Assembly (NCBI RefSeq): GCF_001653955.1
Contig: NZ_CP013022.1
Coordinates: 868,001 to 932,000, forward strand
Source: Francisella persica ATCC VR-331
GTDB lineage: Bacteria; Pseudomonadota; Gammaproteobacteria; Francisellales; Francisellaceae
Reading direction: 5' to 3'
Length of the DNA stretch: 64,000 nucleotides
Of the stretch, positions 42,639 through 52,400 are shown in pieces. The position numbers were made by a program, and so were the translations under genes. The notes below the pieces were generated by a model. It did not search any database. It was given only the letters and a program-made list of their open reading frames with translations, and was not told the origin of the DNA. How positions within the stretch are numbered: position 1 is the first letter of the stretch; every line of letters starts with the position of its first letter.

Positions 42639-43313
42639 ACAATTGACTTAATTTTGGTTATTTTTATCAAAATTTATAAAATATAGATATGAAAGATATT
42701 TATTGTTATGGATTTTTTCTTTTTAGGTTTAGAAGAAAGATTATGGGCTAAGATAATAAATTTGTTAAGCTAAATAAGTTTTAATAAGTTTAGAAAAATA
42801 CTTAAAGGTATCTAGACAAGGTAGACCTTTGTTTTTGATAGTGTGATGATATTTAGATTACTACTATTAGTTCAATGGTATAGTTTAAGTGATAGAGAGT
42901 TAGCTGATAAGTCATATGATACCGCTGATAATATATAAAAGTAGAAATATCAAAGATCATATATTGCGAAAAGCTGTTAGAAACAAACCAATAACGAAAA
43001 GACATAAAGTTAAGGATATTCTTATGTTTAAAATTAGATATAAGATTGAGCAATACTTTGGTAGATTTTAAAGAAGATTTAATTTTACAAGCTACTTTTC
43101 TACTGTCAAAGTATAAGCCTCAAGCATTATTAAAACATGCTATTTAAACATGTTAAAAGCAGTCAGTATGATGATTTAGTTATGATAAATAATATCTATA
43201 CCTGCTAAAAATGGCAGATATAAACATAAAAAACACAAGTTCATATTAATTTTTACTAAAAAGTACATCCTAATACTGTGAGATTAGAAATTTTATAGAT
43301 TTATATCAATAGT
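42639..43313 (+). mobile_element. 675-bp internally deleted IS5-family element, copy 2
   Basis: This copy is essentially identical to copy 3 (54265-54939) and inverted relative to copy 1. It starts ACAATTGACTTAATTTTGG and ends ATTTATATCAATAGT; the two ends share an imperfect inverted repeat (ACAATTGAC against ACTATTGAT). It codes the N-terminal part LGLEERLWAKIINLL and LLLVQWYSLSDRELADKSYD, and the C-terminal part DHILRKAVRNKPITKRHK of an IS5-type transposase, joined at the same internal deletion point as the other copies. It cannot make transposase itself. Confidence 0.85.
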
Positions 43314-43866
43314 CTTTGAGATGTCTTTCTTTATAGTAGATACCAATGAATATTATAATTCTTTGTATAATTGCCTCTAACTAGTATAACTGGTTCATTT
43401 TGATTATCACTAAGAAATTTAAGATTTTCTTAAGAAAAGTATGCTTTGTCCGCATTGAGTTTGTAAGACCATTTAACAATTCTTTCGTGTGTAATATTAT
43501 GAGTATTACTTTAAGTAAGTATGAATTTTAGTAGAGAAAGCCTCCAACATTTTGTCCCAGAGTATGGACCTCATTTCCATTAATTTCATAGCTATTGGCA
43601 CATACATGAGCTTTTATGATCAACGAATCTAGCATAACTTGTTGTCAATCAGCATCTGAAACGTGAGTCATAAGATCATTACAAATACTTTGCCAATTCT
43701 TGTAGTGCTTAAAGCTAGACCTGTTATATACATAGACTTCGTGATATAAAGCCGCTGTATTCCTGTCTTTAAACATAAACAAAGATTCTAAGTCTGGACT
43801 GATTTTTTGTATATAATCCCTTTTATGATTGTAAAAATTATAATATAGTTGATCAATTAGAGTCAA
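43314..43866 (-). mobile_element. Decayed IS5-family (IS427-like) transposase remnant
   Basis: The minus strand has an open start of 73 codons from 43866 (TLIDQLYYNFYNHKRDYIQK, then SSFKHYKNWQSICNDLM). After a stop it reads QQVMLDSLIIKAHVCANSYE and TLGQNVGGFLY, matching the xxVMLDSTxVKVHxCAxG and SxGGFTTKIH motifs of IS5 elements of the two-frame IS427 type. The 3' part is decayed and cut by IS copy 2. It lies directly upstream of iglA, transcribed away from it, and is inactive. Confidence 0.6.
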
Positions 43867-44057
43867 ATATATGGTATTTCAACAGCACCTCATGTAATAA
43901 TTTTTCGAAAACCATGATTTAACTATATGTTATGCTTTTTTTAAAAAATTCGTTCTTGGAAACTAATAAAAAATCATTATTTATAAAAAAAATGGTTGTT
44001 TCATGATTATTATTAAAATAGAATTGACAATAGAAGGTATCAAAGAAAGGAAGTAAA

Positions 44058-44597
44058 ATGTCAAAAAATAATATTCCAAGTTCAAGGTTGATGATAAATT
44101 ATGAAACTAATGTCGATGGTGTTCTAAAGAAAAAAGAATTGCCATATAGAGTTTTAGTTGTAGGAGATTTATCAAAGGGGAGATCTATAGATGCAAAGGT
44201 AGAGTTTACTGATAGGGAGGTAAGAAGAGTAAAAAACGGTGTTGATAGAGTGCTTGAAGACATGAACATATCTTTTGATTTTGAAGTTCCAAATTTTGTT
44301 TCAAAAGATCCTAGTAATCTAAAAGTTAATTATAGAATACAGGGTATGAAAGATTTTAGACCTGATGCAGTTGCAAAAAAGGTTCCAGAGATCAGAGCAC
44401 TATTAGAAATGAAAGAAATACTGGCTTCTTTTGCTAAAGATATTGAAAATAATAGAAATCTAAAAAAAGTTATCGATATGATCTTCTCTGATAATAATGA
44501 GTTAGAAGCTTTAAAAAAGAAAATTCCAGCATTAACTAACTATACTATAAAAGATTCTAGTGACTTTATTGATGTTGATTCTCAGGAGTCTAAATAA
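44058..44597 (+). CDS. iglA: Type VI secretion sheath protein IglA (TssB-like)
   Basis: IglA pairs with IglB to form the contractile sheath of the FPI-encoded secretion system, needed for escape from the phagosome in Francisella. The 179-residue protein is very close to F. tularensis IglA: NVDGVLKKKELPYRVLVVGD, then GRSIDAKVEF, DFEVPNFVSKDPSNLKVNYR and EIRALLEMKEILASFAKD. The C-terminal 15 residues differ (SSDFIDVDSQESK). A GGAAG ribosome-binding site precedes the start. The 190 bases upstream, between the IS remnant and iglA, must hold the promoter; a TTGACA at 44024-44029 is too close to the start to be a usual -35. Confidence 0.96.
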   Translation: MSKNNIPSSRLMINYETNVDGVLKKKELPYRVLVVGDLSKGRSIDAKVEFTDREVRRVKNGVDRVLEDMNISFDFEVPNFVSKDPSNLKVNYRIQGMKDFRPDAVAKKVPEIRALLEMKEILASFAKDIENNRNLKKVIDMIFSDNNELEALKKKIPALTNYTIKDSSDFIDVDSQESK

Positions 44598-44634
44598 CTC
44601 GGAACAAGTAAAAATAAATAACCAAGGAGTATAC

Positions 44635-46152
44635 ATGTCAGAGAATAAATTAAGTCTTGCAGAAGAGCTTCTAAATAATTTTGGCGGATCAGCTGAAGTT
44701 GAGAATGTATTAAAGAGTATTGATTTTGATGTTTCAGATGATGCTTCTAAAGTATTATCATTGTCTAGTGACTACAATGCTAGGAATCTTATGGCATTGT
44801 CATTAGTATTAGCTAATAATCAAGGTATAAGTAACTACAATCAAAAATATATTCAAAAAGTTATTACAGTTATTGATAAACTAATAGATGTGCAAGTTAA
44901 TGCAATTATCTCAAACGATGAGTTCAAAGCTCTTGAGCAAGAGTGGTTAAAAGTCCAAGAAGTTTGTAAAGAAGATTACAGTAATGTTGAAGTAAGCATT
45001 CTTGATGTTAAGAAGGAAGAGTTGCAGTATGATTTCGAAAGAAATTTATATGATATATCGAGTAGTGACTTTTTCAAGAAGGTATATGTATCAGAATTTG
45101 ATCAATATGGTGGAGAACCATATGGTTCCATATTAGGACTTTATAACTTTGATAATACAACTAATGACATAATGTGGTTGACTGGTATGGGTATGGTTGC
45201 TAAAAATTCACATGCACCTTTCATAGCATCAATTGATAAATCATTTTTTGGTGTTAAGGATATTTCTGAGATAACTCAAATAAAAAGTTTTGAAACTTTG
45301 TTAGAACATCCAAGATACAAAGAGTGGAATGATTTTAGAAATCTTGATGTAGCTGCTTATATTGGTTTAACAGTTGGTGATTTTATGTTGCGCCAACCTT
45401 ACAATCCTGAGAATAATCCTGTTCAGTATAAGCTTATGGAAGGTTTTAATGAGTTTGTCAATTACGAGGATAACAATAGTTATTTATGGGGACCATCTTC
45501 TATACAGCTAATTAAAAATATAATGAGATCTTATGATAAGACAAGATGGTTTCAGTATGTTAGAGGTGTCGAAAGTGGTGGATATGTCAGAAATCTAGTT
45601 TCTTGTGTTTATGATAACAAGGGAGTTTTAGAGACAAGGTCACCTGTGAATGTTTTATTTGCTGATTATATGGAGCTTTCATTAGCAAATATTGGGTTGA
45701 TTCCATTTGTGGGTGAAAAAGGTACAAGTAATGCTTGTTTCTTCAGTGTCAATTCGGTTAAAAAAGTAGAAGAATTTGTTGATGATTTTGATTCAGCAAA
45801 TTCAAGGCTAATAGCTAACCTTTCTTATACTATGTGCATATCGAGAATATCTCATTACATAAAATGTGTAATTAGAGATAAGATAGGTAGTGTGGTGGGA
45901 ACTGAACAAATTCAAAGTATTCTTTCTGATTGGATATCAGAATTTGTAACCACTGTATACCAGCCAACACCTCTAGAAATGGCAAGATATCCATTTAGAA
46001 ATGTGTCTATTGAAGTTAAGACTATACCAGGCAAGCCGGGATGGTATTCATGTAAAATAAATGTAATACCACATATCCAGTTTGAAGGTATGGGTACTTC
46101 AATGACAATAGATACAAGGCTCGAACCAGAGTTATTTGGTTCTAATAAATAA
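44635..46152 (+). CDS. iglB: Type VI secretion sheath protein IglB (TssC-like)
   Basis: IglB is the larger sheath subunit. The 505-residue protein closely follows F. tularensis IglB over its length, for example NKLSLAEELLNNFGGSAEVE, DVSDDASKVLSLSSDYNARN, FDQYGGEPYGSILGLYNF and ARYPFRNVSIEVKTIPGKPG. The frame is open from 44560, but the ATG at 44635 has an AAGGAG ribosome-binding site at 44624-44629 and gives the family N-terminus. It follows iglA after 37 bases. Confidence 0.96.
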   Translation: MSENKLSLAEELLNNFGGSAEVENVLKSIDFDVSDDASKVLSLSSDYNARNLMALSLVLANNQGISNYNQKYIQKVITVIDKLIDVQVNAIISNDEFKALEQEWLKVQEVCKEDYSNVEVSILDVKKEELQYDFERNLYDISSSDFFKKVYVSEFDQYGGEPYGSILGLYNFDNTTNDIMWLTGMGMVAKNSHAPFIASIDKSFFGVKDISEITQIKSFETLLEHPRYKEWNDFRNLDVAAYIGLTVGDFMLRQPYNPENNPVQYKLMEGFNEFVNYEDNNSYLWGPSSIQLIKNIMRSYDKTRWFQYVRGVESGGYVRNLVSCVYDNKGVLETRSPVNVLFADYMELSLANIGLIPFVGEKGTSNACFFSVNSVKKVEEFVDDFDSANSRLIANLSYTMCISRISHYIKCVIRDKIGSVVGTEQIQSILSDWISEFVTTVYQPTPLEMARYPFRNVSIEVKTIPGKPGWYSCKINVIPHIQFEGMGTSMTIDTRLEPELFGSNK

Positions 46153-46164
46153 TAAATAAGGAGA

Positions 46165-46800
46165 ATGATTATGAGTGAAATGATAACTAGACAACAAGTA
46201 ACAAGTGGTGAAAGTATTAATGTAATTACTGATGCTACAGCATGTATAGGTTCTCACCCAGAACGTAGATTGTTTGTAGATTCACTAAGTATAGCAGGTG
46301 AATCTTTTGATAAAAATCTTGTTGCTATAGAAGGGGGGGATGATGTCACAAAAGCAGACTCAGCAACTGCAGCAGCTAGCGTTATAAGATTAGATATAAC
46401 ACCAGGTTCTATAAATCCTACAATTAGTATTGTTTTTGGGGCTTTAATTAAATCTAGTTTTAGGGTTAAGCTTCAAGAGAAAGTTTCAAGCATATTGAAA
46501 GCTGGAGCAACAGATGTGAAAATAAAGCTTGGCAACTCTAATAAAAAACAAGAATACAAAACTGATGATGCATGGGGTATAATGATAGATCTATCTGGAT
46601 TGGAATTATATCCAATAAGTGCGGAAGCGTTTAGTATTAACATAGAACCTACAGAGCTTATGGGTGTTTCAAAAGATGGTATGCGTTATCATATTATCTC
46701 TATTGAAGGTCTTACAACAACAAAAGGGAGTTTACCTGTATGTTGTGCAGCTAGCACAGATAAAGGTGTTGCTAAGATAGGATATATTGCCACTTCTTAA
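46165..46800 (+). CDS. iglC: Type VI secretion tube protein IglC (Hcp-like)
   Basis: IglC forms the inner tube and is the most abundant FPI protein made inside host cells. The 211-residue product keeps most of F. tularensis IglC, including MIMSEMITRQQVTSGE, VTKADSATAAASVIRL, TPGSINPTISI, KLGNSNKKQEYKTD and the C-terminal SLPVCCAASTDKGVAKIGYI. The differences cluster in the first 70 residues and in a segment around FGALIKSSFRVKLQEK. The start may be 46165 or the second ATG at 46171; an AAGGAG site precedes both. It follows iglB after 12 bases. Confidence 0.96.
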   Translation: MIMSEMITRQQVTSGESINVITDATACIGSHPERRLFVDSLSIAGESFDKNLVAIEGGDDVTKADSATAAASVIRLDITPGSINPTISIVFGALIKSSFRVKLQEKVSSILKAGATDVKIKLGNSNKKQEYKTDDAWGIMIDLSGLELYPISAEAFSINIEPTELMGVSKDGMRYHIISIEGLTTTKGSLPVCCAASTDKGVAKIGYIATS

Positions 46801-46834
46801 TCTTATTGCTACTTCAATAAAAGAGGTATTATAA

Positions 46835-48034
46835 ATGTTATTGGAGAGAATATATTGGGAAGATGGTTTATTATTAGACAGTGATATTTTAGATAGATCA
46901 AATTTAGCTATTCTAGAAAGTTCAGCTTTTTCAAATTATCTTCCATTTAACCTTAATAGGGGAATAATTACTTTTGATATAGATACAGAGAGTTTAAATT
47001 CAGGTCTTATTCTTGTAAAAGATTTGAAATTATATTTGCAAGATAAAAAAATTATTTTCTTCAATAAAAAATATCCGTTATCTTTGCAAGTTTCTCTTGA
47101 TCAAATTTCCGAAGAAATTCCTTTATTTTTAAATGTTAGAGAGAAAGTATTAGAAGAAAAAGGTTTTAAATATATCTATAATCAGTTATCACTTTCTTTA
47201 GAATATGACCATAGCATGAAGTATAGTACGCAGATAGCTCTATTTCTATTAGATAACGGTAGATTGGTTGCTAAAGATTATGATTTCCCATTACTGACTT
47301 TGGATCACTATTTGATGAATGATGTTTTTGTAAGATTAAATAGATTAGTATCTGAGTTGAAAGCTTTTAACCGATTTGTATTTTCTACTTCGAGGTCATA
47401 TGCTGCAATTCTACTTACTTTTTTGATAAATAAATTCGAGAAAGATTTGGAGTTTGCTGAGTTTAATCGACTAAATAGTTGTCCTAAACAAATATTTGAC
47501 CTTCTTCACGATATTTATAGTTTAATTGGATCTAATTTAGATAACATTGAAGATTTTGAAAATATTATATTTGATTTTCAAAAACCTATCATTAAGCTTC
47601 GTATTTTAGTTGATAAAGTACTTGCTCTTTGTGAATATAAAAGAATTAATAATTTCGTTAAATTTGAATTACATGGTCAGAAATATATTTGTGATAACTT
47701 TCCCGAAGAGTTTTTTGTTGCGACAAAGTACTATATTATCGTTAAGAAGAAAGCATCCGTGTTGTCATCTAGTGTCAAATTTAATAATAAAAATGCTTTA
47801 AGAATTACAAGCATAAGTAGAAATAAGAATATTGTAACGTTATCCCTTTCAGGAGTTAGACTTTTAGATGTTGAACATTCAATGATTAACTTTACATTTA
47901 AAATTGATAATATTGATGCAATATATGAAATACAGAAAGGATCAGAATTGGATTTTATAATTGCTGATAGAAGTGCTACTTTTTCTGCTTTTGAAGAAAG
48001 TAAAAACTTTGATTTTTATATTGCATTTTACTGA
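46835..48034 (+). CDS. iglD: Type VI secretion baseplate protein IglD (TssK-like)
   Basis: IglD is the last gene of the iglABCD operon. The 399-residue protein begins MLLERIYWEDGLLLDSDIL, resembling the start of TssK baseplate proteins (...VxWxEGLLLxPQHFQ). The length is close to that of F. tularensis IglD (398). TssK links baseplate and membrane complex. The ribosome-binding site is AGAGG, and the gap from iglC is 34 bases. No clear terminator hairpin follows. Confidence 0.92.
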   Translation: MLLERIYWEDGLLLDSDILDRSNLAILESSAFSNYLPFNLNRGIITFDIDTESLNSGLILVKDLKLYLQDKKIIFFNKKYPLSLQVSLDQISEEIPLFLNVREKVLEEKGFKYIYNQLSLSLEYDHSMKYSTQIALFLLDNGRLVAKDYDFPLLTLDHYLMNDVFVRLNRLVSELKAFNRFVFSTSRSYAAILLTFLINKFEKDLEFAEFNRLNSCPKQIFDLLHDIYSLIGSNLDNIEDFENIIFDFQKPIIKLRILVDKVLALCEYKRINNFVKFELHGQKYICDNFPEEFFVATKYYIIVKKKASVLSSSVKFNNKNALRITSISRNKNIVTLSLSGVRLLDVEHSMINFTFKIDNIDAIYEIQKGSELDFIIADRSATFSAFEESKNFDFYIAFY

Positions 48035-48170
48035 TTAAATGTAAATTTATTAATATAGTTGAAGTTTATGTAATTAGTTGTAGGCGAGTTTCATTATATT
48101 GTTCATTTATTTAGTTTCAGTAGGTCTATGTATTTGATCATTTTACTAAAATAAAAGGGTATTAAAGGTA

Positions 48171-48296
48171 ATTTAACAAATTTATTATCTGAGCCTAATC
48201 TTTCTTCTAAACCTAGAAAAAATCCATAAGAATAAATATATTTCATATCTATATTTTATAAATTTTAATAAAAATAACCAAAATTAAATCAATTGT
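48171..48296 (-). mobile_element. Left-end fragment of the IS5-family element
   Basis: Read on the minus strand, this begins ACAATTGATTTAATTTTGG and matches the first 125 bases of the 675-bp elements with a few differences and small indels, then stops being similar at about 48171. It is a truncated, older copy in the same orientation as copy 1. Confidence 0.7.
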
Positions 48297-48490
48297 CTTT
48301 CTTATATAGAATTTCTTTTCTAAAATTAAACATTTATCCAAATACTGTACTTTCTTTTAAAAATCTTCTGAAAGTAGCAGTCTGTAACTCAAGAGATAGT
48401 CTTGCTTGTATGTCTAGTCTATCATATGACTTGATAATCTAGTATTTGTTTTTTGAGTTTATGGAATGCTACATTTCATAAAATTCTATT
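48297..48490 (-). mobile_element. Second IS5-family transposase fragment abutting the first
   Basis: The minus strand reads YQVI, then YDRLDIQARLSLELQ and TATFRRFLKE, which resembles the VYDRLSFQxFLxLSL...TFxRFRKxL segment that follows DRELADQ in IS5-type transposases. This is the part missing from the 675-bp deleted elements. Stops interrupt it. Its 40 bases next to the IS left end (48297-48336) resemble the left flank of copy 2. Confidence 0.45.
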
Positions 48491-48886
48491 TCATAGGAGA
48501 TTATCTGCTATTATAGAATTCTGTATAAACATTACCTAAAGAATACATTATTAACAAACAGTGAATGTTCGTTTTATTGCTGTCTCTGGATTGATTTGGT
48601 CCATCATTAAGAACAAAATTATAGCTACATGACTTATATTACATCATTTGTAAATAATCATCATTATAAAAAAGGCTACATAAATTATACACAATAGTAT
48701 TATCTTAATAGACTATCTATGATTTTATATTTTCAAATAAATACCAGTAAATTTATTGTATAAATCTAAAAAATTCTATCTTGATTATTTATAGCTAATC
48801 TGATAATTTTTTGTAAAAGACACAAAATAAACATATATACATCATATAGGAAGAGCTTAACTATGAAGCATAACATTCTGTGAAGC

Positions 48887-49468
48887 TTATATTATAGTAA
48901 TTTTCTTCTCATAATAAGGAGGAGTCCAGCCATAAGTTATTCGTTCAATATTTATATCTAAAAAATTGCCTTCGTTATAATTCTTTTGACAAGTTTTATT
49001 ATTTTCATTTATTAGAATACTTCCTTCATCATCTGATAAATACAATTGTGAAGATACAAACCAATTATAAGTAGCTTTTGAATGGTATGTTTCATATTTA
49101 TCATTTTTAAATAGACTTAAGCATAAATCTATAACTTCTGGAAGAGTATTTTTTTTATCATATTTATAGGAAATTGTTAAATCTTTAACTGATTCTCCAG
49201 TAATTGTGACAGATAAATAATAATTAATACGACTAAGTGGTTCTCTAATTAATTCAGTCATATAAATACAATTATTATCACTCTCATCTTTACATGGTTT
49301 TATATTAGTTGGGCATATATCATCTAAGTTTAGCAAAATAGTAGCATCTTGCCGAGAGCTATTTTTTAATTCAAATTCACCGGCTGTTATTACATTACTA
49401 AATCCTGATTGACCGATATTGAATACTAGTAAAATTAATAATGATAATTTAAATATTTTTTTACTCAT
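48887..49468 (-). CDS. pdpE: FPI protein PdpE, probable exported protein
   Basis: The 193-residue protein has a clear signal peptide: MSKKIFKLSLLILLVFNIGQ followed by SGFSNVITAGEF, with probable cleavage near residue 25. Two cysteine pairs follow (DICPTNIKPCKDE, NKTCQKNY). It lies 17 bases after pdpC and converges on iglD, exactly where F. tularensis has pdpE, and it has about the same length. Function is unknown; in F. tularensis pdpE is dispensable for intracellular growth. The identity is based on position, length and signal peptide. Confidence 0.8.
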   Translation of the reverse strand: MSKKIFKLSLLILLVFNIGQSGFSNVITAGEFELKNSSRQDATILLNLDDICPTNIKPCKDESDNNCIYMTELIREPLSRINYYLSVTITGESVKDLTISYKYDKKNTLPEVIDLCLSLFKNDKYETYHSKATYNWFVSSQLYLSDDEGSILINENNKTCQKNYNEGNFLDINIERITYGWTPPYYEKKITII

Positions 49469-49485
49469 AAATTGTAATCCTTAAC

Positions 49486-52400
49486 CTATTTTGATATTTT
49501 TTCAAAAAAGTCTGCTCTATATAGTTCACTTATTTTTTTATATGTTTTTTCAATAGCTATTAGCTTAGTATGAAATACTTTATATATATCACCATTTAGA
49601 TTTTTATTTTTATAAATAAATAAATCATCAATCAATTTATTTATTAATTTATATTCAGGCTTTCTTAATATGTCATAAAGTAAAGAAGAGGTATTAGTAG
49701 TTTTTGATTTTAAAAGTATCCTGTGATGAACGGATATTACTATTAGATTCATAAGAATTTGATAAAAATTTAATTCGTTTTCTCTATTTTCAATTTGTTT
49801 ATTAATCATATTTCTTTTATATTCACTACACCCAGATTTTAGTTGTTTAACTAACTTCATTATTAAAGTATTACTCCCAATATAATCATTGCATAAGAAT
49901 GAGTTTTGAATATAAAAAATAGATTCAAACCAAGCGCTAAAATTAATTTCACTTTTATAATCATTGTTTTTATGGCTATGAATATATAACTGTAGAGCTT
50001 TTAATTTAAATTGTTGTCCTTCATATTGAAATAATATTATTGGTAAACGGCATATTATTAAATTTAAAGTATTATCATTAATCGTTTTATTATATATATT
50101 AAGAATAATTAGAAATCTATCTACCACTGCTTTGGAAGCTTTACTAAGAGCAATTTTAAGATTTTTTTTAAAGTTTAGTTCAGTTGGTAAATAATAGTGC
50201 GTATTTATTGAAGGATAATTGATAATTTTACTATCAATCATTAAGAAACTTATATTTCTACCATAATATAATTGCATTAATCTAATATAATATAAGGCAT
50301 CGATAAAAGTATTAGACAATTCTTGTGTCTCTAAGTCATCTAATACGGAAAAACATGATATAGCTTGATGTGATAGACCGACCCAGACTTCATAGTTAGT
50401 ACTAGATAAGCTTTTACCAAAATCTTTAACTATATCTTCTTTTTGTTTGTCAAAGCTAATATATTTATATGATGTTATAATATCTTTAGCCACTTTTTTA
50501 AAATCATCTTTATTGTTAAGCAACTCAGGTGATAATCTGTATATTTTAGAGTCTGAATTAGGAGTTGCAAAGCTATACTTTTGGTCGTGCAGGTCTATTA
50601 AATAGTTTCCTAATCTATCTTTTATTTTATAAAATGTTGTGATTCTATTTTTAACGAAAAAATCATTAAAATATCCATAACAATATCTTGTATTTTGTTT
50701 TTTTGCATATACAATACCGTTTTCATTTTCTTCTTTCTTATTTTTTTCTTTATAAACAGCATCAAATTTGCTATCTTTAAAATTATATTTTATATAATCT
50801 ATATTCTTTTTATCTGTAGAGTATAAATTAAAATCTCTTTCAACCTGTCTGTTATGAGATGAAGTGTATTTTACCCTAGTGTCATACATTCTACCTTGCG
50901 CTACAAAAGTTTTGTATTGATTAATTGTTGCATATGTATTATAATTCACCACTTTTTGTTCTTTACCGTTTTCTATAAAACCTCTTCCTGTCTCGGCTTT
51001 TTTCTTGCGAGAATATTGTTCTAATAATGTAGAGTGTCTTTCACTGTGCGTTGATAGTAAACCATATAAAGATCCTTCTGAAAGTGAACTGTACAAACAG
51101 TTAAAGTTATATAAGTCTTCATATATATCGGATAATGTAGTTACTCTGTTTATATAGGCGTCCTTTAAAATTTTCGAATTTGGTTTCAAACTATCTTCAT
51201 AGCTTTTGACCAAAGATTTAAACTTATCATTTTTAGATAATCCAAATACTGGTCTAGCAAAAAAATCAGCGATATTAAACATAGGATACTTTTTATCTTT
51301 AGAATTTAGTAGGTAAGTATTCGAAGACATTAGTATCTCATCTACAGTATGATCGACACTATGTGCCATGAAAATACAGTAAAGGTATGTCATATATAAC
51401 ATTTGATCTTCATCAAGTACTATATTACCATTTTTTACTGTAGTTGCCATTCCAAGGAGTAATGCCTGAGTCATCGCCTGGTCTAAGTTTCCAGATATAC
51501 CTACTTTAAAATCAAGATTATATAGTTGAGCTACGTTTAACATAGCTTTTCGTAGGCCAATTTCACTTTCATTTGTTAAATTAAGACTAAATAACGACAT
51601 TCCATTGTCAATTGAGTGATCTTTTGGTTTGTTAACAGACTTTGGCATAATATTTTTTTCTTTTTCAGAGTATTTATTATGCAACTTTTCAGGTGAGTCA
51701 TATAATTCAAATTCCATTTTATTAGAAACATTTGCGTTTGATCTTATCAAAGCAGTTGTTGAAGCAAATGCGCCATATCTAAAAACTACTGGTATATAAC
51801 TTGGTTTAATTTGTGATGATGTTTGTTTTAAAAGTTTAACGACCTCAAGATCCATAAAACTCTTTATATATTTCTCATGTGATTTATTTAAATTATTTAA
51901 ATAAGGGTTTTTAAGCAAACTTTTACTTTCTACTTTATCAGAATACCAGTCTATAAATTGATCATCTTCGATTACAGAACTCAAGAAACCTGGAAGATAG
52001 CATACTATAAACAATTTATTTCTTATATCAGCAAAATACGCTTCTTTTGAGGTTCTACGTTTACCAGTTTCCAGCATACAATTATAGTACGTAAGAGGAT
52101 TGCTTCCTAAATACCCATAAGGTACTAGATAATTTTTAGTTGAACATAAAAATGCATTTATATAACTAAGAACTCTAAATTTTGGATCTTCTAAAATTTT
52201 TGAGAGGTTACTTGCATGTTTCTCTCTTTCTTTATCTGTAACAAAAAGATTATACTTATTTTTATACTTTTCTATACTTAACATTTTTTTTGGATCTTTT
52301 TTATAATTTTTTGTATAAACTTCATACTGCTTTTGAAGATTTATAGTATTAATTTTCGGATTAATATTTTCTTCATCTATAAGATCACATAAAGCTTTTG

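Larger units (their letters stand above)
48035..48886. other. Gap between iglD and pdpE filled with IS debris
   Basis: The convergent 3' ends of iglD and pdpE are separated by about 850 bases without an intact gene. IS5-family fragments occupy 48171-48490 and are listed separately. In the rest (48491-48886) I see only AT-rich sequence with stops in all frames and no recognisable family. Confidence 0.45.
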
